Below are positions 49,473-62,136 of a stretch of 64,000 nt of DNA, one piece after another. Position numbers and translations under genes: made by a program. The stretch is from Certhia americana (Eukaryota; Chordata; Aves; Passeriformes; Certhiidae). The notes under the pieces were generated by a model. The model searched no databases and had not been told where the DNA came from. It worked only from the letters and a program-made list of their open reading frames with translations. Positions within the stretch are counted from its first letter, which is position 1, and the number at the start of each line of letters is the position of its first letter. The DNA is taken from the NCBI GenBank assembly GCA_018697195.1, contig CM031878.1, positions 31,815,995 through 31,879,994 on the forward strand. The letters run 5' to 3'.

Positions 49473-50367
49473 AACACTAGTAGACATAGCTGCACTCTAA
49501 TTATTTTTACCTGTTGAATAGGCCTAGTTGCCAATATGATGAGTTTGGCTTATTAGTTCCTAATTTTGTTAGACTTTTTCAGTAGGTTTCATCCTAGTCT
49601 GGACTATGGTTTATGTACATATTTATTTATATATTTTCTTATTGGTCTTCATCTTTTGCAGGATTTTATTTTTCTTCCCTAACATTTTAATATAATTAAC
49701 ACATGGTTTTAGATTGTAAAATAACTAATATTGGTGCTTCCAGTAATAAATCATATTGAGATAAGAAGACACCAGTGGAAAATAACAACTAATGTGTAGT
49801 AGAAAATACAAATGTGGGAAAGCTTTTAGCTAACATCGAGTTTTCACAAAGTTCTGAAGTCCGTTTGTAAAGAACATTGTTTTCTTGCTCTTGCTTGAGT
49901 TCTTTTTCAAAACTATTATATACTGCAGATTGGATGAGTGTGTGTTAGAAGAATGTTTTACTACATATTTTCAAATAAAGAGCTGCATGTGGTAAAACTT
50001 AATTGTGGTAAAACTTAACTTGAAGCAGGTATTACAGGCTTAGTATTTAATAGAAATTGTGTCAGTAATAGATATAGCAAAAGGCAGTCTTGTTTGAATA
50101 ATACAATTTCTGCTGCCATATGTTGCATTGCATACTCTTTTAATGTTGATTGTAGGTGTTCGTTTTACTTCAAAATTTTAAAACTTTGTTCATTCAATAG
50201 AACTGTGTTTTTGTCATTTTGGGAGCAGTGAGTAATTTGCAGGGAATTCTCACTAGGTTAGGGTTTTCCTGGCAGTTTTGGATATGCTCAGTATAACTTT
50301 TTTTTTTGTCTGTAAAAGGCATTATACATGTAATGTGTTTTTTCTTCTCTTTTTTCCTATTTCTAAG

Positions 50368-50456
50368 GCTGATAAAGAGTTTGTGTGGTCTCTTTGGAAG
50401 CATAGCCAGGTGTCAAAAGCAGATCTTCCTCAAGCTGTCAGCTTGGTTGTGGAAAG
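50368..50456 (+). CDS. CNTLN: Centlein exon 2
   Basis: An 89-bp internal exon bounded by TTTCTAAG|GCTGAT and GGAAAG|GTGAGT, both strong splice sites. In phase 0 it reads ADKEFVWSLW then KHSQVSKADL then PQAVSLVVE plus the first two bases of an R codon. This is the conserved N-terminal segment of centlein. From memory, the mammalian sequence has KRLQVTNPDL-T in the middle, so about six of 29 positions differ. The reading frame is fully open and fits exon 1 (after CAG) and exon 3 in phase. This exon identifies the gene most securely. It is preceded by 16 kb and followed by 11.6 kb of intron. Confidence 0.85.
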
Positions 50457-50872
50457 GTGAGTTTGAAGATTTAACATGCTACTAAAACTAAAAAGCAACC
50501 CACCTCTCTTGCTGATACTATATTATCTTTCTAATTGAGAACTATGTGGCATTGTAAAAATCTGTTGAAAAAGTTTATTTGTTAAAATTTGTCAAGAGTT
50601 CCTGGAATACATTGCAAATTTTCTTTTTTTTGGTGCAAGCTGAAGCATGCTTCAAAATCTGTTCTCACTGAGATTTCTGTGCTCAGTTCAATACAATTTT
50701 TTAATTATAAATGTACTGCCATATTTTGTTTTCCTATTTGAAGGAACATGAGGAGGAAAATGGCTAGTAATTTTCCAGTGTCATAAGCTGTTGGATAACA
50801 GTTATATATAAATTATATTTATCTGAATTCTTGAGGAAGTTCAAGAAAAAGCTAGGTAATAGAAGAGAGAAT

Positions 50873-51160
50873 TATCATAGGATCATAGAATATGCTGATT
50901 TGGAAGAGGTCAGGATCATTGAGTCCTACTCCTTACTTTGCACAGTACCATCCCCAAGAGTCACACCATGTTCCTGAGAGCACTCTCTAAATGCTTCTTA
51001 AGCTCTGTCAGGCTGGTGCTGTGGTCACTGCCCTGGGGAGCTGTTCCAGTGCCCAAGATGGAGGAACTTTTCCCTGCCTGTGAGTTCTTCCATCTCCATT
51101 AATATAGACAAGCGGGATCTTACTTCTGCAGCTTATTCCTCTGAGGATAGTAATGGTGAG
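50873..51160 (-). mobile_element. CR1 LINE 3' end
   Basis: Begins ATCATAGGATCATAGAATATG (reverse complement of the CR1 tail), then has CCCCAAGAGTCACACCATG, CTGGGGAGCTGTTCCAGTGC and CTTTTCCCTGCCTGTGAG. It represents the CR1 3' UTR and the last ORF2 codons. Confidence 0.88.
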
Positions 51161-51593
51161 GATTTCTTCATGATACTTACTATTATCTGATTCCTATATA
51201 TCACAGTATGCAGCTGATTATTTTGGAGTGCTAATATTTGTGAATTCAGATTTTTTGTAGGCCAAAGACAAGGAGAATGTGAATGAGTTGACTGTCAAAA
51301 TTGAAAAATCAATTATCTTAGGGTATATAAATTCCCTGTTCTAAAATGAAAAAGGGGATTTTTTTGAAAAGAGAAAAAACCCAAGATTTTAACTTTTTCA
51401 TATGGCATGCCAGTTTTACTTGGGAAGGTTGTTAGAGATTCGTGAGGGGTCCTGGCTCCTTTGGGTTTCCATTAAGTGCTTTGATCTTAGAAGTAATGTT
51501 TTGTTGTTCACATCTTTTCTTTCTGGACTTCTTCTGTACCTGTTCTTTTACTTGTGAAAATTGAGCATTAACTTCTTTATCTGAGAGTGCATT

Positions 51594-51945
51594 TCAGAGA
51601 ATCATTGTATTGTTAGGGTTAGAAGGTACCTTGGGAGATCATCTAGTGCAGCCCATGGCAGAGGCATGTGAGTGCCAAGGCAGAGTCACCTAGAGCAGGT
51701 TATACAGGTATGTGTCCAGGTGAGTTTTGGGTGTCTCCAGAGAGGGAGAGACTCCACAGTCTCCCTGGACAGTCTGTTCCAGTGCTCTGCCACCCTCAGT
51801 GTAAAGAAGTTCTACTTCATGTTGAGGCACCACTGAAGGGAGTTTGGCCCCATCCTCCTGATACCCACCTTTGAGATATTTTTATGTATTACTGAGATGC
51901 CGTCTCTGTCACTGTTTTTTAGTGTTGTCACCTGTTCTGCCTTGA
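51594..51945 (-). mobile_element. CR1 LINE 3' end
   Basis: Begins AGAGAATCATTGTATTGTTA and continues GGGTTAGAAGGTACCTTGGG, GAGACTCCACAGTCTCCCTG, GACAGTCTGTTCCAGTGCTC and AAAGAAGTTCTACTTCATGT. It is a typical antisense CR1 terminus in the same orientation as the neighbour 430 bp to the left. Confidence 0.9.
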
Positions 51946-54900
51946 ATAAATTAATGAAGATATTTGTCCAAAAATACAGTGTGATCATGTAATTAGAGCT
52001 AATATCCTAAAGGATTCATATCCAGAGAAGGATAGAGATAGTGTAAGGACGTGCAGCTTATTTTAAGGCAGCTGTTATTGGCGGGTTCACATAGGGTTGC
52101 TAGTGGTCATATCAAGAAGCTGCTGACTTTGTGCTGGGACACTTAACTGCTGGAGAGAGTAGTAGCTTTGCTGTTTAGACGGCATACACTTTTTACTATT
52201 GCTTCCATATTTCAGAAATAATTTTAATATATGGTGAAGACAGATGCACAAATTCATAGCATTCTTCATTCTTGTTGAAATAAAAAATCATAATGGTTTT
52301 TTTCCTAATAAAATTTGGTCATGTTTGCATGAGGGCATTGGTGGTAGAATTCATCTTCCTTTGCAAAGCATAAAAAAATGAGAGAACTGCTTAAAAATAT
52401 AAATGCAGTATTTAATATATGTAAACATACAATTACATGTATATAAGCACAATTATATTGAAACATTTAAAAAACTTTATTATCCTAACCACATATATAT
52501 AGCTGAACAGTGTGGAAAATTGTAGTTTTTTACCTGAAGCTTGAAAAGGCAGAAGCAGGTGTTCAGGCTTATTAACATCCTTTATTTATGTTGCATATAA
52601 AAATCATCAGGATATTAGGAATTGAAGCCTGGAGATGTAAGAAAACATACATTTAAATAATGATCAATAAATTAATTATTTGGAGTTCTGGGATTGCGTG
52701 CCTGTATAAGATACAGACTCTCTTCTATGTTGATTATTTTTCATGTCTTGGAATACTTTTATGCTTGATAGTTGTCCCTTGCTTTAAATTATTTTATGCT
52801 TTATTTAGAACAGAAATTGGTAATTTTGTTTATTATCCTTTATTATTTGTGTATACAGGGATGTATCTTCTATACCACACACTGATGCACAAAAGCAAGA
52901 TAATAAGCTGAAATTTTTTGTATGTATTTTGCGCTGCATAGAGGATCGTGATGGGTGTGTGAAACCCTGCCAACATGTTTCTGTTAACATGCTTGTCTTC
53001 GTTTTTTATGTCCTCTACTCCTTTAGAATTTCACTAATGCTTTAGAACCTTTTTGAACTCAAGGCTATACATGTATATCACAGCTTTTCCATGCTTCTCT
53101 GAATTATAGAATTAAGAAAGAAGAAATTGCTTCCACAGCATCTTTTCAGGTCTTATCATTACTCCTGAGAATCCTGGAATAGGTTTGGGTAAAACCCATT
53201 TAGTATATAGGAGTTTTATTAATCACAACTTTGAACTTTGGGGTTGCTTTGACTTGACAGATGGAGCAATCGTGTGTGTTTTTCTCTTTAATTGATGTAG
53301 CTTCATCTCTTCTACCTGAGAGTGGTCTAATTGCCACTTTGGAAATTGTTTCTAGCCCAGCTTTACCTATGAACCTTCTGCACAACCAAATTACAGCCCC
53401 ATATATCCTATCCTAACTTTTCCTGTTATTACTCTCCATAATGATTTCCTCAGTATCTTCAGTTTCATGACTGTACCTCTTCACAGTCTCATCCTTTTAG
53501 AAAAGTTTTTGTCTTATTCCCTACCTTATGGGGTAAATAATATGGTTTTTTTAATGCTAGTATCAGTTTATCTTAGTTCCAGTATATTGATTAGCTGTAA
53601 AGGGAATCTGCTATCTACCACTGCCACTATCCAGAAAACTACATGACAAGAGATTTTCTGGCTTTGTTAATCTGGGAAAAATTCGAGGGTTTGAAGAGTT
53701 TAAAAGATGGGATCAAATAACTGTTATAAGCAAGATGATTCCTGAAGCATGTCACTTGGGAGGATCTGTGCTTCTTGCAGCCCATTTTTCTGTATTATAT
53801 CAGATGAGCTGGAAATTGAAAATTTACACTAAAATCTGATAAAATCCATTTAGGTCTTACAGATTTTTTTTTCCTTCTCATCTATATTAGGAACAACAGA
53901 TACCCAGTCATATTCAAGTTCAGAACTTTTTCTGTCTTTCTTTGGCTTATTGTGAGATTTTGAGATAGAAACAAACAGAATGGAGTGGGTTTAAACCTTT
54001 TTTTGTTTCCTCTTGTGGCATGGATTCCACCTGTGTTTGCATAGCTTCATTTTTCAGTGTGCTCTTTCCACCAAAAATTCCATAATTGAGAAACTGTCAT
54101 TCCCCACCAAATCTTTGTTTGAGACTGCGTGAGGTCATATAAGCCAGAAAGATAATGGAAGCAGACAGAATGTAAGAAAGCACAGGCATGTGTACCCTCT
54201 TAAATCATATATATCTATATGAAGAATCAAACAATATTGTCCAGTGTATTTCACTACTCATAAACTGATGAGAGACAGATAGGCTTACTTTGTGAGATTA
54301 CAATGATGAGAATAAAAAGATGCAGGACAAAATGTTCACTTAGAACATTACAACTTACACCACAAATGTATGATGAAGAAAAGAAAATACATATTAAGAA
54401 TAATTGAGTGGGCAGTACTAGCTTTACAGTAAGGTTATTTGTATTGATAACATTAGACAATTCCTTACAGTATTTTTGTCTAAAAAACCCAGGAAAATAT
54501 AAAAGATATAATTTGGGGGACGTAGGGGGAAATTACTACTACCTTGACATTATTTGTCTGTTATTTTCAAATGCTTTCATGACCCCAAAATAGAAGTTCT
54601 CCTGCCCTAAAATTTTAAAAATGTAACTTGTACTTTTTTATGGCTATGCTGCTGATTCCTGTAATACACCAATGATATTACACTTTTCAGCAGTCTTTGC
54701 AGTTCTTGCTGGATAACTGTAACTATATTCTCAATTTAATATTCTGATATAAACAAAAAATTATCTTTACTGTGCAAATGAGAAATGCCTTTGGGATATG
54801 TAAAAGCCTCCAGGTATTTTAAACAAGCCATTGTAAAACTACTACTCATGTTAGTATACTTTCCAGCTACTTTAAATACTATTGATCTCAGTATTATGTA

Positions 54901-55139
54901 AAGAGTATGCTATTTCTAGTTTGCTGCCTTTTGAAAGTTTTTTTTTTTTATGATTTAGAAAAAAGGTGCTAGAAAATAGCTCTTATTAAGTAAATGTATG
55001 TGTAAACTGAATTGTAGTTGGGTTCAGACAAAAGTATGAAGGGTTTTGAAATATTTTTGCAAACTTCAGAGCTCTGTTTTAAGACTCTTCCTTCTATAGT
55101 ACATGAAAGCTTGACAAGTCAACAGACTAATTTTCCTCT

Positions 55140-56350
55140 AAGGCTTCTAGCTGACTCTTTTCCTTTCTTCTGGAAGGGGAATCCATTAATGATCAAACTG
55201 TGGCAATGATACAAGACTTGGAAGATATACGTGGGGATTGTATTATGCAAGATGATACTGTTACAGAATACTTACCTTTGGCAAGCCTGCCTTATGCAGA
55301 GGTTTTTCCACATCTAGATTCCAAGTGAGCTGTGATTCCAAGTGAGCAGGTCTTAACGAAGGCAAAGAATGGATTTATCATTTCATGCCACTCTTAAGAA
55401 ACAGTGGCAACCTGGATGTTAGTGCCAGTGGTTGAGAGTTTTGTTGTTGTTCTTCCTGAGGAGTTACATCTGTCTAAAGATGAACAGATGGACAAAAATA
55501 TGGCTGAAAAGCAAGAGATCAAAAATAACTGAAGACTGTTTAGAAAGGTAAGTGCAGGAGCTTACGCTGTGGTTTGCAGCATCCTGTGAATAGCAAATTG
55601 TGGAAGAAACATAAACAGGTTGACACAGATTCTTCACTAATTGATGATAGGCAGATTTACTGAAAATGGTGAGTACTTTTATGTAAAAGGAAAAGCAAAT
55701 ATGTTGAACAAATGAACACTATAGATGCCTACATTAACTGAAAAAATGAAAAATCTGTATCATGCATCTTTCTTTATCATGAAAGGATGATAAACATTGT
55801 GCAGAAGCTTTCTTAAAAACACCCTTTTATAAATTAACAGGAAAGACAATGACAGAAGCACAATGATGTAAACAAGATGTAAGCCATTACCATTTTGTCA
55901 CTGAATTTAAAACACAGTGGACTGCCCAGTTACTCTCACTCAATACAGTGGACAGAATAATAGAGCATAAGAGTACAACCTTTCTGGCTAAGGTCAAATA
56001 ATTGTGATTTTCTACAGTTAATGAAAGTTTAATATCCTGTTTCATTAAAAATTCTCAGAACGTTGAACATAAGTCAACATTCCATGGAGAAGAAGGTATT
56101 ATGCAGTTTGCATGTGTGCATATCTGCATATCGGAGCACAAAATATTGACATGATAATTGCAGTCAAGCCTGATTGAACAGTGACCTCTGGGAATTCAGC
56201 TGGTGTTGTACCAACTGGATGGCTGCTCAGGACACAGTTTGAAATGCAAGGTGCAAGTTAGCACTTTATTCAGCACAGGCAGGCATCATTTAAAAATCCT
56301 TGGGGGAAACCCTGGTGATGTGCAGATGTTAAAGCAGTCTGTTCTGAAGT
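55140..56350 (+). pseudogene. Unidentified coding-like stretch, possible retroposed pseudogene
   Basis: Several peptide-like segments appear in plus-strand frames, broken by stops and shifts. One frame reads EGESINDQTVAMIQDLEDIR, continues to TEYLPLASLPYAEVFPHL and stops at about 55,328. The same frame later reads VVVLPEELHLSKDEQMDKNM at about 55,445-55,505. Near 55,800-55,975 one can read FLKTPFYKLTGKTMTEAQ and HYHFVTEFKTQWTAQLLSL. At about 56,205-56,350 one reads LYQLDGCSGHSLKCKVQVST and LKILGGNPGDVQMLKQSV. A 17-bp tandem duplication at 55,317-55,349 adds a shift. I do not recognise the protein. No clear poly-A tail follows. It may be a decayed processed pseudogene, an old transposon gene, or partly chance. 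Confidence 0.33.
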
Positions 56351-57454
56351 GCTGATATTTTGAACACTCTAAAAGACTTGCGTATTTTAGATGAAAAATG
56401 TTTGCAAAATTATTGGGCAAAAATGTCACTATTTTTTGTGCTATTTTAGTGTAAAAAATTAATTTGAAGTATTTTATATATGTTGCTTAAAATAAGACAT
56501 CATCATATGTTTAAAATGAAAGTCTTATTCCTTAATACATCTAATAAATTAATCAAGTTAGAGATGCAAGAAAATTTTTGTTTCTGTAATTATGCCTTTT
56601 CATTTTGATACATATCATGTATCAGACTGGCTCTATAGATATTTTACTAGGGAAAGTATTCATTTAACATTTGTAATTAGATCTTAATAAAGAAACAAAA
56701 ATAGGTATAGGTAATTTTTTATAGAAAGTAACTGCTGTTAGAAAACTGCAAAATATGTGGTATTCATTTAAAGTTTTTTGCTCCATGCTGTCTAAATCTT
56801 TTAAAAGTACTAATTATAGGTATTACAAGAAAAAAGTAATTACGTCTATCAGTTTTAGTTCATGAAGTATAAGGATCTTCTAGACTCTTAGATTAAATTA
56901 AACTCTTGATTAAGTGAAAACTATTTAGCTTTTTTTTTTTTTTTTTAGTTAATTTCTTAATACATGAAAACAGAGTGAAGTTTCTACTTGGAAGATTAAG
57001 GCATGGGCTCTGTTTCTACTAACCACTGTGCAATCACAGGGATGTGACTGTACACAATAATTACAATATTGGTGCCATATTTACCACAACATTGACAGTC
57101 TGTGCTCTGCAACTTCACTTTGCACATGGGTGATTAATTATCTGTTTAATGCAAACAGGGAATGTGTGAATTGTGGAAGTCTGTAAAATACTTGGAAGTT
57201 GGAGAACAGGGAGATAATCAAATTAAAGCTGCATCACACCAACTGATATTTTATAGCCTTTCTAGTTTTGCAGCCCTTTAGAATCTATGAAATGTCTTTC
57301 AAAAGTAACAGTGCTTCTAGAAGCAGTTTATTGTAGTTAGAGATGCACTGTTAGAGATGCACTGTTAAAAATGCAGCCTTTACTGTTTTACCAACAATGT
57401 CCATAGTTTGCAGTGTAATCTTAACTTTCTGTTAAAGGTCAAATTTGTAGATAT

Positions 57455-57569
57455 GTTTTTGGTTTTGGGGATGTTTTGGGGTTTTTTTTTATTTGGTTTT
57501 GTTGGGTTTGTTGTTTGTGTTTTGGGGTTTTTTTGTTTGGTTGGTTTTGGGGTTTTTGTGGGTTTTTTT
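57455..57569 (+). repeat. GT-rich tract with repeated TTTTGGGG
   Basis: About 115 bp made almost only of T and G, with at least five GGG/GGGG runs separated by T runs. It is capable of G-quadruplex formation on the coding strand (and so in nascent RNA) of intron 2. The open frame across it is low-complexity and not a gene. Confidence 0.9.
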
Positions 57570-60500
57570 AATTCAGCAATTTATAAAATTGAAAGGATGT
57601 ATTCCATGAAACATGTAAACTGCAAATTCAATTTATTAGTTGAATTTATTTTCATTTAATTGATGTAAATGTGACATAATTATATACGATTCCAAGTTAT
57701 TTTTTCTAGACAAATGTTAAAGTTCTTCTTTGATTAAGACCTGTGATAAACTGCAGAGTACCTCTTTGCTCATACTGCTTTTGTTGAAGGTTTTAGGGAG
57801 GATGTTGTTTTTAGAATGTTGTTAGGATGTTTTCTGTTTTTTAAAATATTAAGGATTTTTGCTGTTTTCGTACCTCATTCATGGATAAATGTTTCCTCAA
57901 AGTCTAATGTTTCATTTCTGGCAAGCCATTAAAATGGTGCGAAACATCAAGAACATTGTCTTGTTGTATAATTGAGTAGAGTGTAATACAGGAAGAAAAT
58001 CATAACAAACGAATGTGTCAAGCTTAAGAATATTTTCTCAGTTTCTTCATTTTTGTGAGAAGCTGAATCTTGATAATCTTTGTAGCTAAATGCATCTGTG
58101 TAAAACATTTAAAATAGGTAGTACTCATGGGAAAACTGATTGGAGCTTAGAACTTGTACAAATTGACAGCCTCTCTTCACTCCATTTTTCATCCTAAAGA
58201 AGTCTGCAAATATTCTTAGCTCACATCATTATTGCTCATCAGTGATTCTAATTAGCTAAACAGGAGTTTGTCTCAGTCATTGATCATCATCAACTTCTTG
58301 ACAGTGCCTGAATTTCCCACCCCCCCATATTCCAATGGACTTTTAAAAATACATTTTAAATACAAAATAGTTCAATGATTAAAGTCGTTTGAAGATTTTT
58401 TTTCTCAATATTTGTTACCCTTTTAAAGAAGAAGAGATGATTACTGCAATTTCTATCAAGCCCTATTTTAAGGTGTGACAGCAGATCCAAATATGATATG
58501 TAAGTTTCAGTCAGATATACTACCTTGAGTGTCTGTGGGGAGCTATCCTGTAAGAAGCATGGGAAAATGTCCTATGCCATCAGGAGAAACTGATGATAAA
58601 GTTGCATATGAGGTTTCAGTTTATCCTTTAAGCTTCTGACAACTGCTGTTATGTACCTAACTTATGATAATTGGTACATTTTTCTTTAGATGTGGGTGAT
58701 TACATTTGAAACTATTTGTGGGTGCATTAGCAAATGTGGTATCTAGAGAGCTAGAAAGAAAACATCCTGAAGGCAAAATATATTTAATTTATTTAAAATC
58801 TTTCCACTCATTATGATGATGTTATAAACTATGTTCTTCGACATCTTTGTTTGATGGAGTATTTTACCAAGCATTTGAGAGGTGGAAAATGCTGCATTTA
58901 ACTAGAAATGTGCTGTGAACTGTTGGCTAGTATGTAGCTCTATTACAGGTATATTTTTGCTTTAACAGTGATCTGTTTCTTTTTTTTTTCCTCTCCAGTC
59001 CCAGACTTTATTCGGTGAACCCCTTTTTTGAAACCATGTCCTAAGATCAGAAGGCTCCAGATTTTTAATTACTAAAAATAAATTAGAATTAGCTGTACGT
59101 ACGTACAGTGTTTTTTGGAGCTGTTTGTTCTTTTATTTGGTTCTTGGTTCAGTCATTCGCTTTCATGTTTTCTCCTTAAAATAAATTGTAAAAAATTAAC
59201 CACCCACAACTGTAAAGTTCCTTAGGGAAACCTATGTAACTTACCAGGTTTTCAGGTCAATTAATGCCTTAAAAAACAAGTTTAATAATAATTTTCAAGT
59301 GATCATTTCATAGTTGAGTTAGGAGGCTATCTGATAATATGGTTTTTGTCTCAGTTGTGTCTGGCTTTACAAAAGGCTGACTTCAAAATGGTGGTTAGGA
59401 TTGGGAAGGTGATGGCATATTGTGGGTCAGGGTACTTCTGAGGGCTGAAGGCAATGCTATTCAGTGCTTCATACAGTGCTTTTTGTGTCTGCACCTGACT
59501 CACCTGAATTCTAAGTACTTTGTAGTAAAGACCTACTTTCCTTGTTGTCTTCTAAAGCTCTTAGGATTTTGGATCAGCTAGTTTTTTTTTTGTGTGTGTC
59601 TAATCTTAAATTCTTAAATTGTCTAGCTGTAATTAAGACCTGAGGAAACTTCGAATATTACATTTCTTAGAGTAGATCAATAGTAGATCAATATAGATCT
59701 ATCACTTCTTCAGATTATGGTGTAGCATGCTTATGGGAGAGTGATAACCTTACTCCCCAATATTTGGGGTTTGATTACTGCATCTATTGTCTTTGAGAAA
59801 GGGTAATTGTTGACAGCCATTTAGGATCCCACAGCAGAGTAATTAAGTATTAAGAAGCATTAATATTTCTATATTGGAACAGTTTTTGTTTCATTTAAAT
59901 TGTGCCTATCATGAACAGTATGTCTCCTTCAGGAACATGCACAAACTTTTGGGTTAAGTCTTACACTAATAAGCTGTTCAGACAGTTTTACGTTTTTGCT
60001 TACTGACTCCTATTCTTTAAGGTTTCTAATAATTTCCTGTACAAAGTTTTTTATACTTATCAGAAAGTCTTTTACCGTTTTTTTAGAACATGGCTGAGAA
60101 TGTGACTTCTTTTATCTAGATACATGTTACAAGCAGGGTAAATCGGTTTCATAACTTGTCACGTTTTGAAACCTGTTTGTTGTCTTGGCTCTGGTGCTTT
60201 TTTTTTTTTCCAAAAAAAAAAACCATCACAGCATAATTTTTTGAGTACATTAAATCTTTCCATATTTGCATGAATTTCTATATAATCGCAGTCTACTTAG
60301 TTCCTGTTCTTGAAGGTTTTTAAAGATAACCGATGAAAATCTGTCTGCACTATTTATTTTACTGCTTACAATTCTCTAGCAATCTATCATGCAATGGCAT
60401 GATGGTTCTGATTGCAGGTGATCAGATGCTTTAAGGTCAGTGCCTGATGTTCATTTTTCTATTGTTTCTGTCTCACTTAAAGTGTTAAAATACATTTCAG

Positions 60501-62053
60501 ATATGATATGTCTTTTGGAGTACTTGTTGAATATTTATCATCTGACTTCACAGCACTGAGTTATTTTCTTTATGAAGCAGATTTTTTTTTAATGTGATAC
60601 AACTGACTTAGACTGCTTCCCATATACTTTTATTTTTCCTAAGCTAAATGTAGCTTAAATGCTTGCCTTTTCAGGTAGGTTTTTCGTAGTTTTCCTCAAG
60701 GCCTAGAACATGTCATTGTCGCTATATTTGAAATAGGAGGGAGCTGTTTAGAGTTATGATGCCTTGAGACCCAAGTTTCTAAAACCCTCAGCTCAAACTC
60801 CTTACCATTTTTCTTTAATTCTTTGTTTCCTCAAGATTGGATTGGATATTTTAGCAGTCATAGAACTTTATTAAAAGCCACCACATTATTGGATCGCCTG
60901 TTATGGTAGTGTAGTTTAGTTTTAAAAACTCTCATAGCATTAGACTACACAGTAATGCTTAATAGTGGAGAAGAATAATCCTCCATGTATCTACTCTCCT
61001 TATTGGCCACTGTTAGAAAATGCTTCAGCAGATTAAGCCTTCTGTGTACAGCTGGATATTTTCATGCACATTAGATCAGATTTACAGACTCATGTGTTCT
61101 AGTGTTTCATTCCCTTCCAGCTCTGAAACATTCCTTATTTGGTAGAGTTGCTCAGGAAGGATTATCTAGCTTCCATAGGTGACTGATACCAGCCATTGTG
61201 AAAGTGTTAACTGTATTGTAAGAACAGGGATAACCTAAATGAGTTTCTGCTTCTGTCTCCTGTGGTGTTGGGATTGCCTGACATGTTTGGACATTTTTAG
61301 TGAATATATATTTCTCAGCCCTTTTGTCACATGTTGTAAGAACTCTGACTTGTGCTAAGGAATCTGAGTATCCATACTATTGCAACATTAGTTTTCTTTC
61401 TGCTCAGAAAGGGCATCAATATTTGAACTCAGTTAAGAAATAAAACAGCAATGAAATGTGGTACTTTATTAAACAAAGCAAAGTGTCTCAGAGATGATAA
61501 TAGATGTGTACTTCCTAACCTTGTAGAGTGGCTCTACTCATCCCCCTCAAGCTTCTGAACTGGCTTTTTTTTTTTTCTGCTGGTGAAAGTTACACATTCT
61601 GTGCCTGTGGAATATAGTAAAATAGTTATCCATGATGTTCAAAACATAGTTTCAGACAGAAAAATGTCATGTAACTGAGATAAGGACTTCACAAACTCAA
61701 GTAATTGGTGATTCTACATTGCAAAGAAGGGGCAAAAGCATTTTGTTCTTTCTTTGTTCAAGTACACTTTCTGCATTTAGGAAAGAATGAGAGACAGATA
61801 ATTTCAGCTGCTTTAAAAATATTAAGACCTCTTATTTCTGTTTCCTTTTGAACAAAGCTGTGTTAGATGTTTACAGATGTAATTTGCTGTCACTTGCCAT
61901 ATGCTCCCTTGATTAATTTTGCAGGGCCTGTCAGCTTCAGATAATTTAATTTTCTGTGCTTTAAAATGACATTCATTATCAGGACATGAAAAATTCAAAT
62001 GATTAACTGCAAATTATGACTAATAAAGTGTCTATTTTTTTGTTTGTTTCCAG

Positions 62054-62136
62054 AGAAAACAGAAAGCTGAAGACAAGGACAGAAAAATTTTAGAAATTTT
62101 GCAAGCCAAAGCAACTAAATTGAATCTCTAGAACAG
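62054..62136 (+). CDS. CNTLN: Centlein exon 3, two bases short and out of frame
   Basis: 83 bp between TTTGTTTCCAG|A and GAACAG|GTTTGT. Joined to exon 2 at the first AG, it reads a few wrong residues and stops at TAG 62,091-62,093. Shifted by one base, it gives KQKAEDKDRKILEILQAKAT, plainly the centlein segment that follows VVER in other vertebrates, and then runs into TAG at about 62,128-62,130. A further one-base shift restores the closing LEQ before the donor. From memory the mammalian exon encodes 28 residues plus one base (85 bp), so two single-base deletions explain both breaks: one at 62,054-62,060, one near 62,123-62,128. An alternative acceptor two bases downstream (AGAG|AAAACAG) would rescue the first break but not the second. 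Splice sites look usable. Confidence 0.75.

Larger units (their letters stand above)
34154..50367 (+). other. CNTLN: CNTLN intron 1
   Basis: 16.2-kb intron between CAG|GTACCT and TTTCTAAG|G, with a strong pyrimidine tract (50,334-50,365) before the acceptor. It contains CR1 fragments at 36,361, 40,558, 47,848 and 49,305, an unassigned repeat-like stretch near 41,900-42,290, and a coding-like island at 34,716-35,087. Open frames elsewhere (up to about 125 codons) are AT-rich and look random. Confidence 0.75.
50457..62053 (+). other. CNTLN: CNTLN intron 2
   Basis: 11.6-kb intron. It contains two minus-strand CR1 3' ends (50,873 and 51,594), an unidentified coding-like stretch (55,140-56,350), a GT-rich G-quadruplex-prone tract (57,455-57,569) and the palindrome CTGTACGTACGTACAG at 59,093-59,108. 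The rest is AT-rich sequence with no recognised feature. It ends in a T-rich tract and CAG at 62,051-62,053. Confidence 0.75.
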
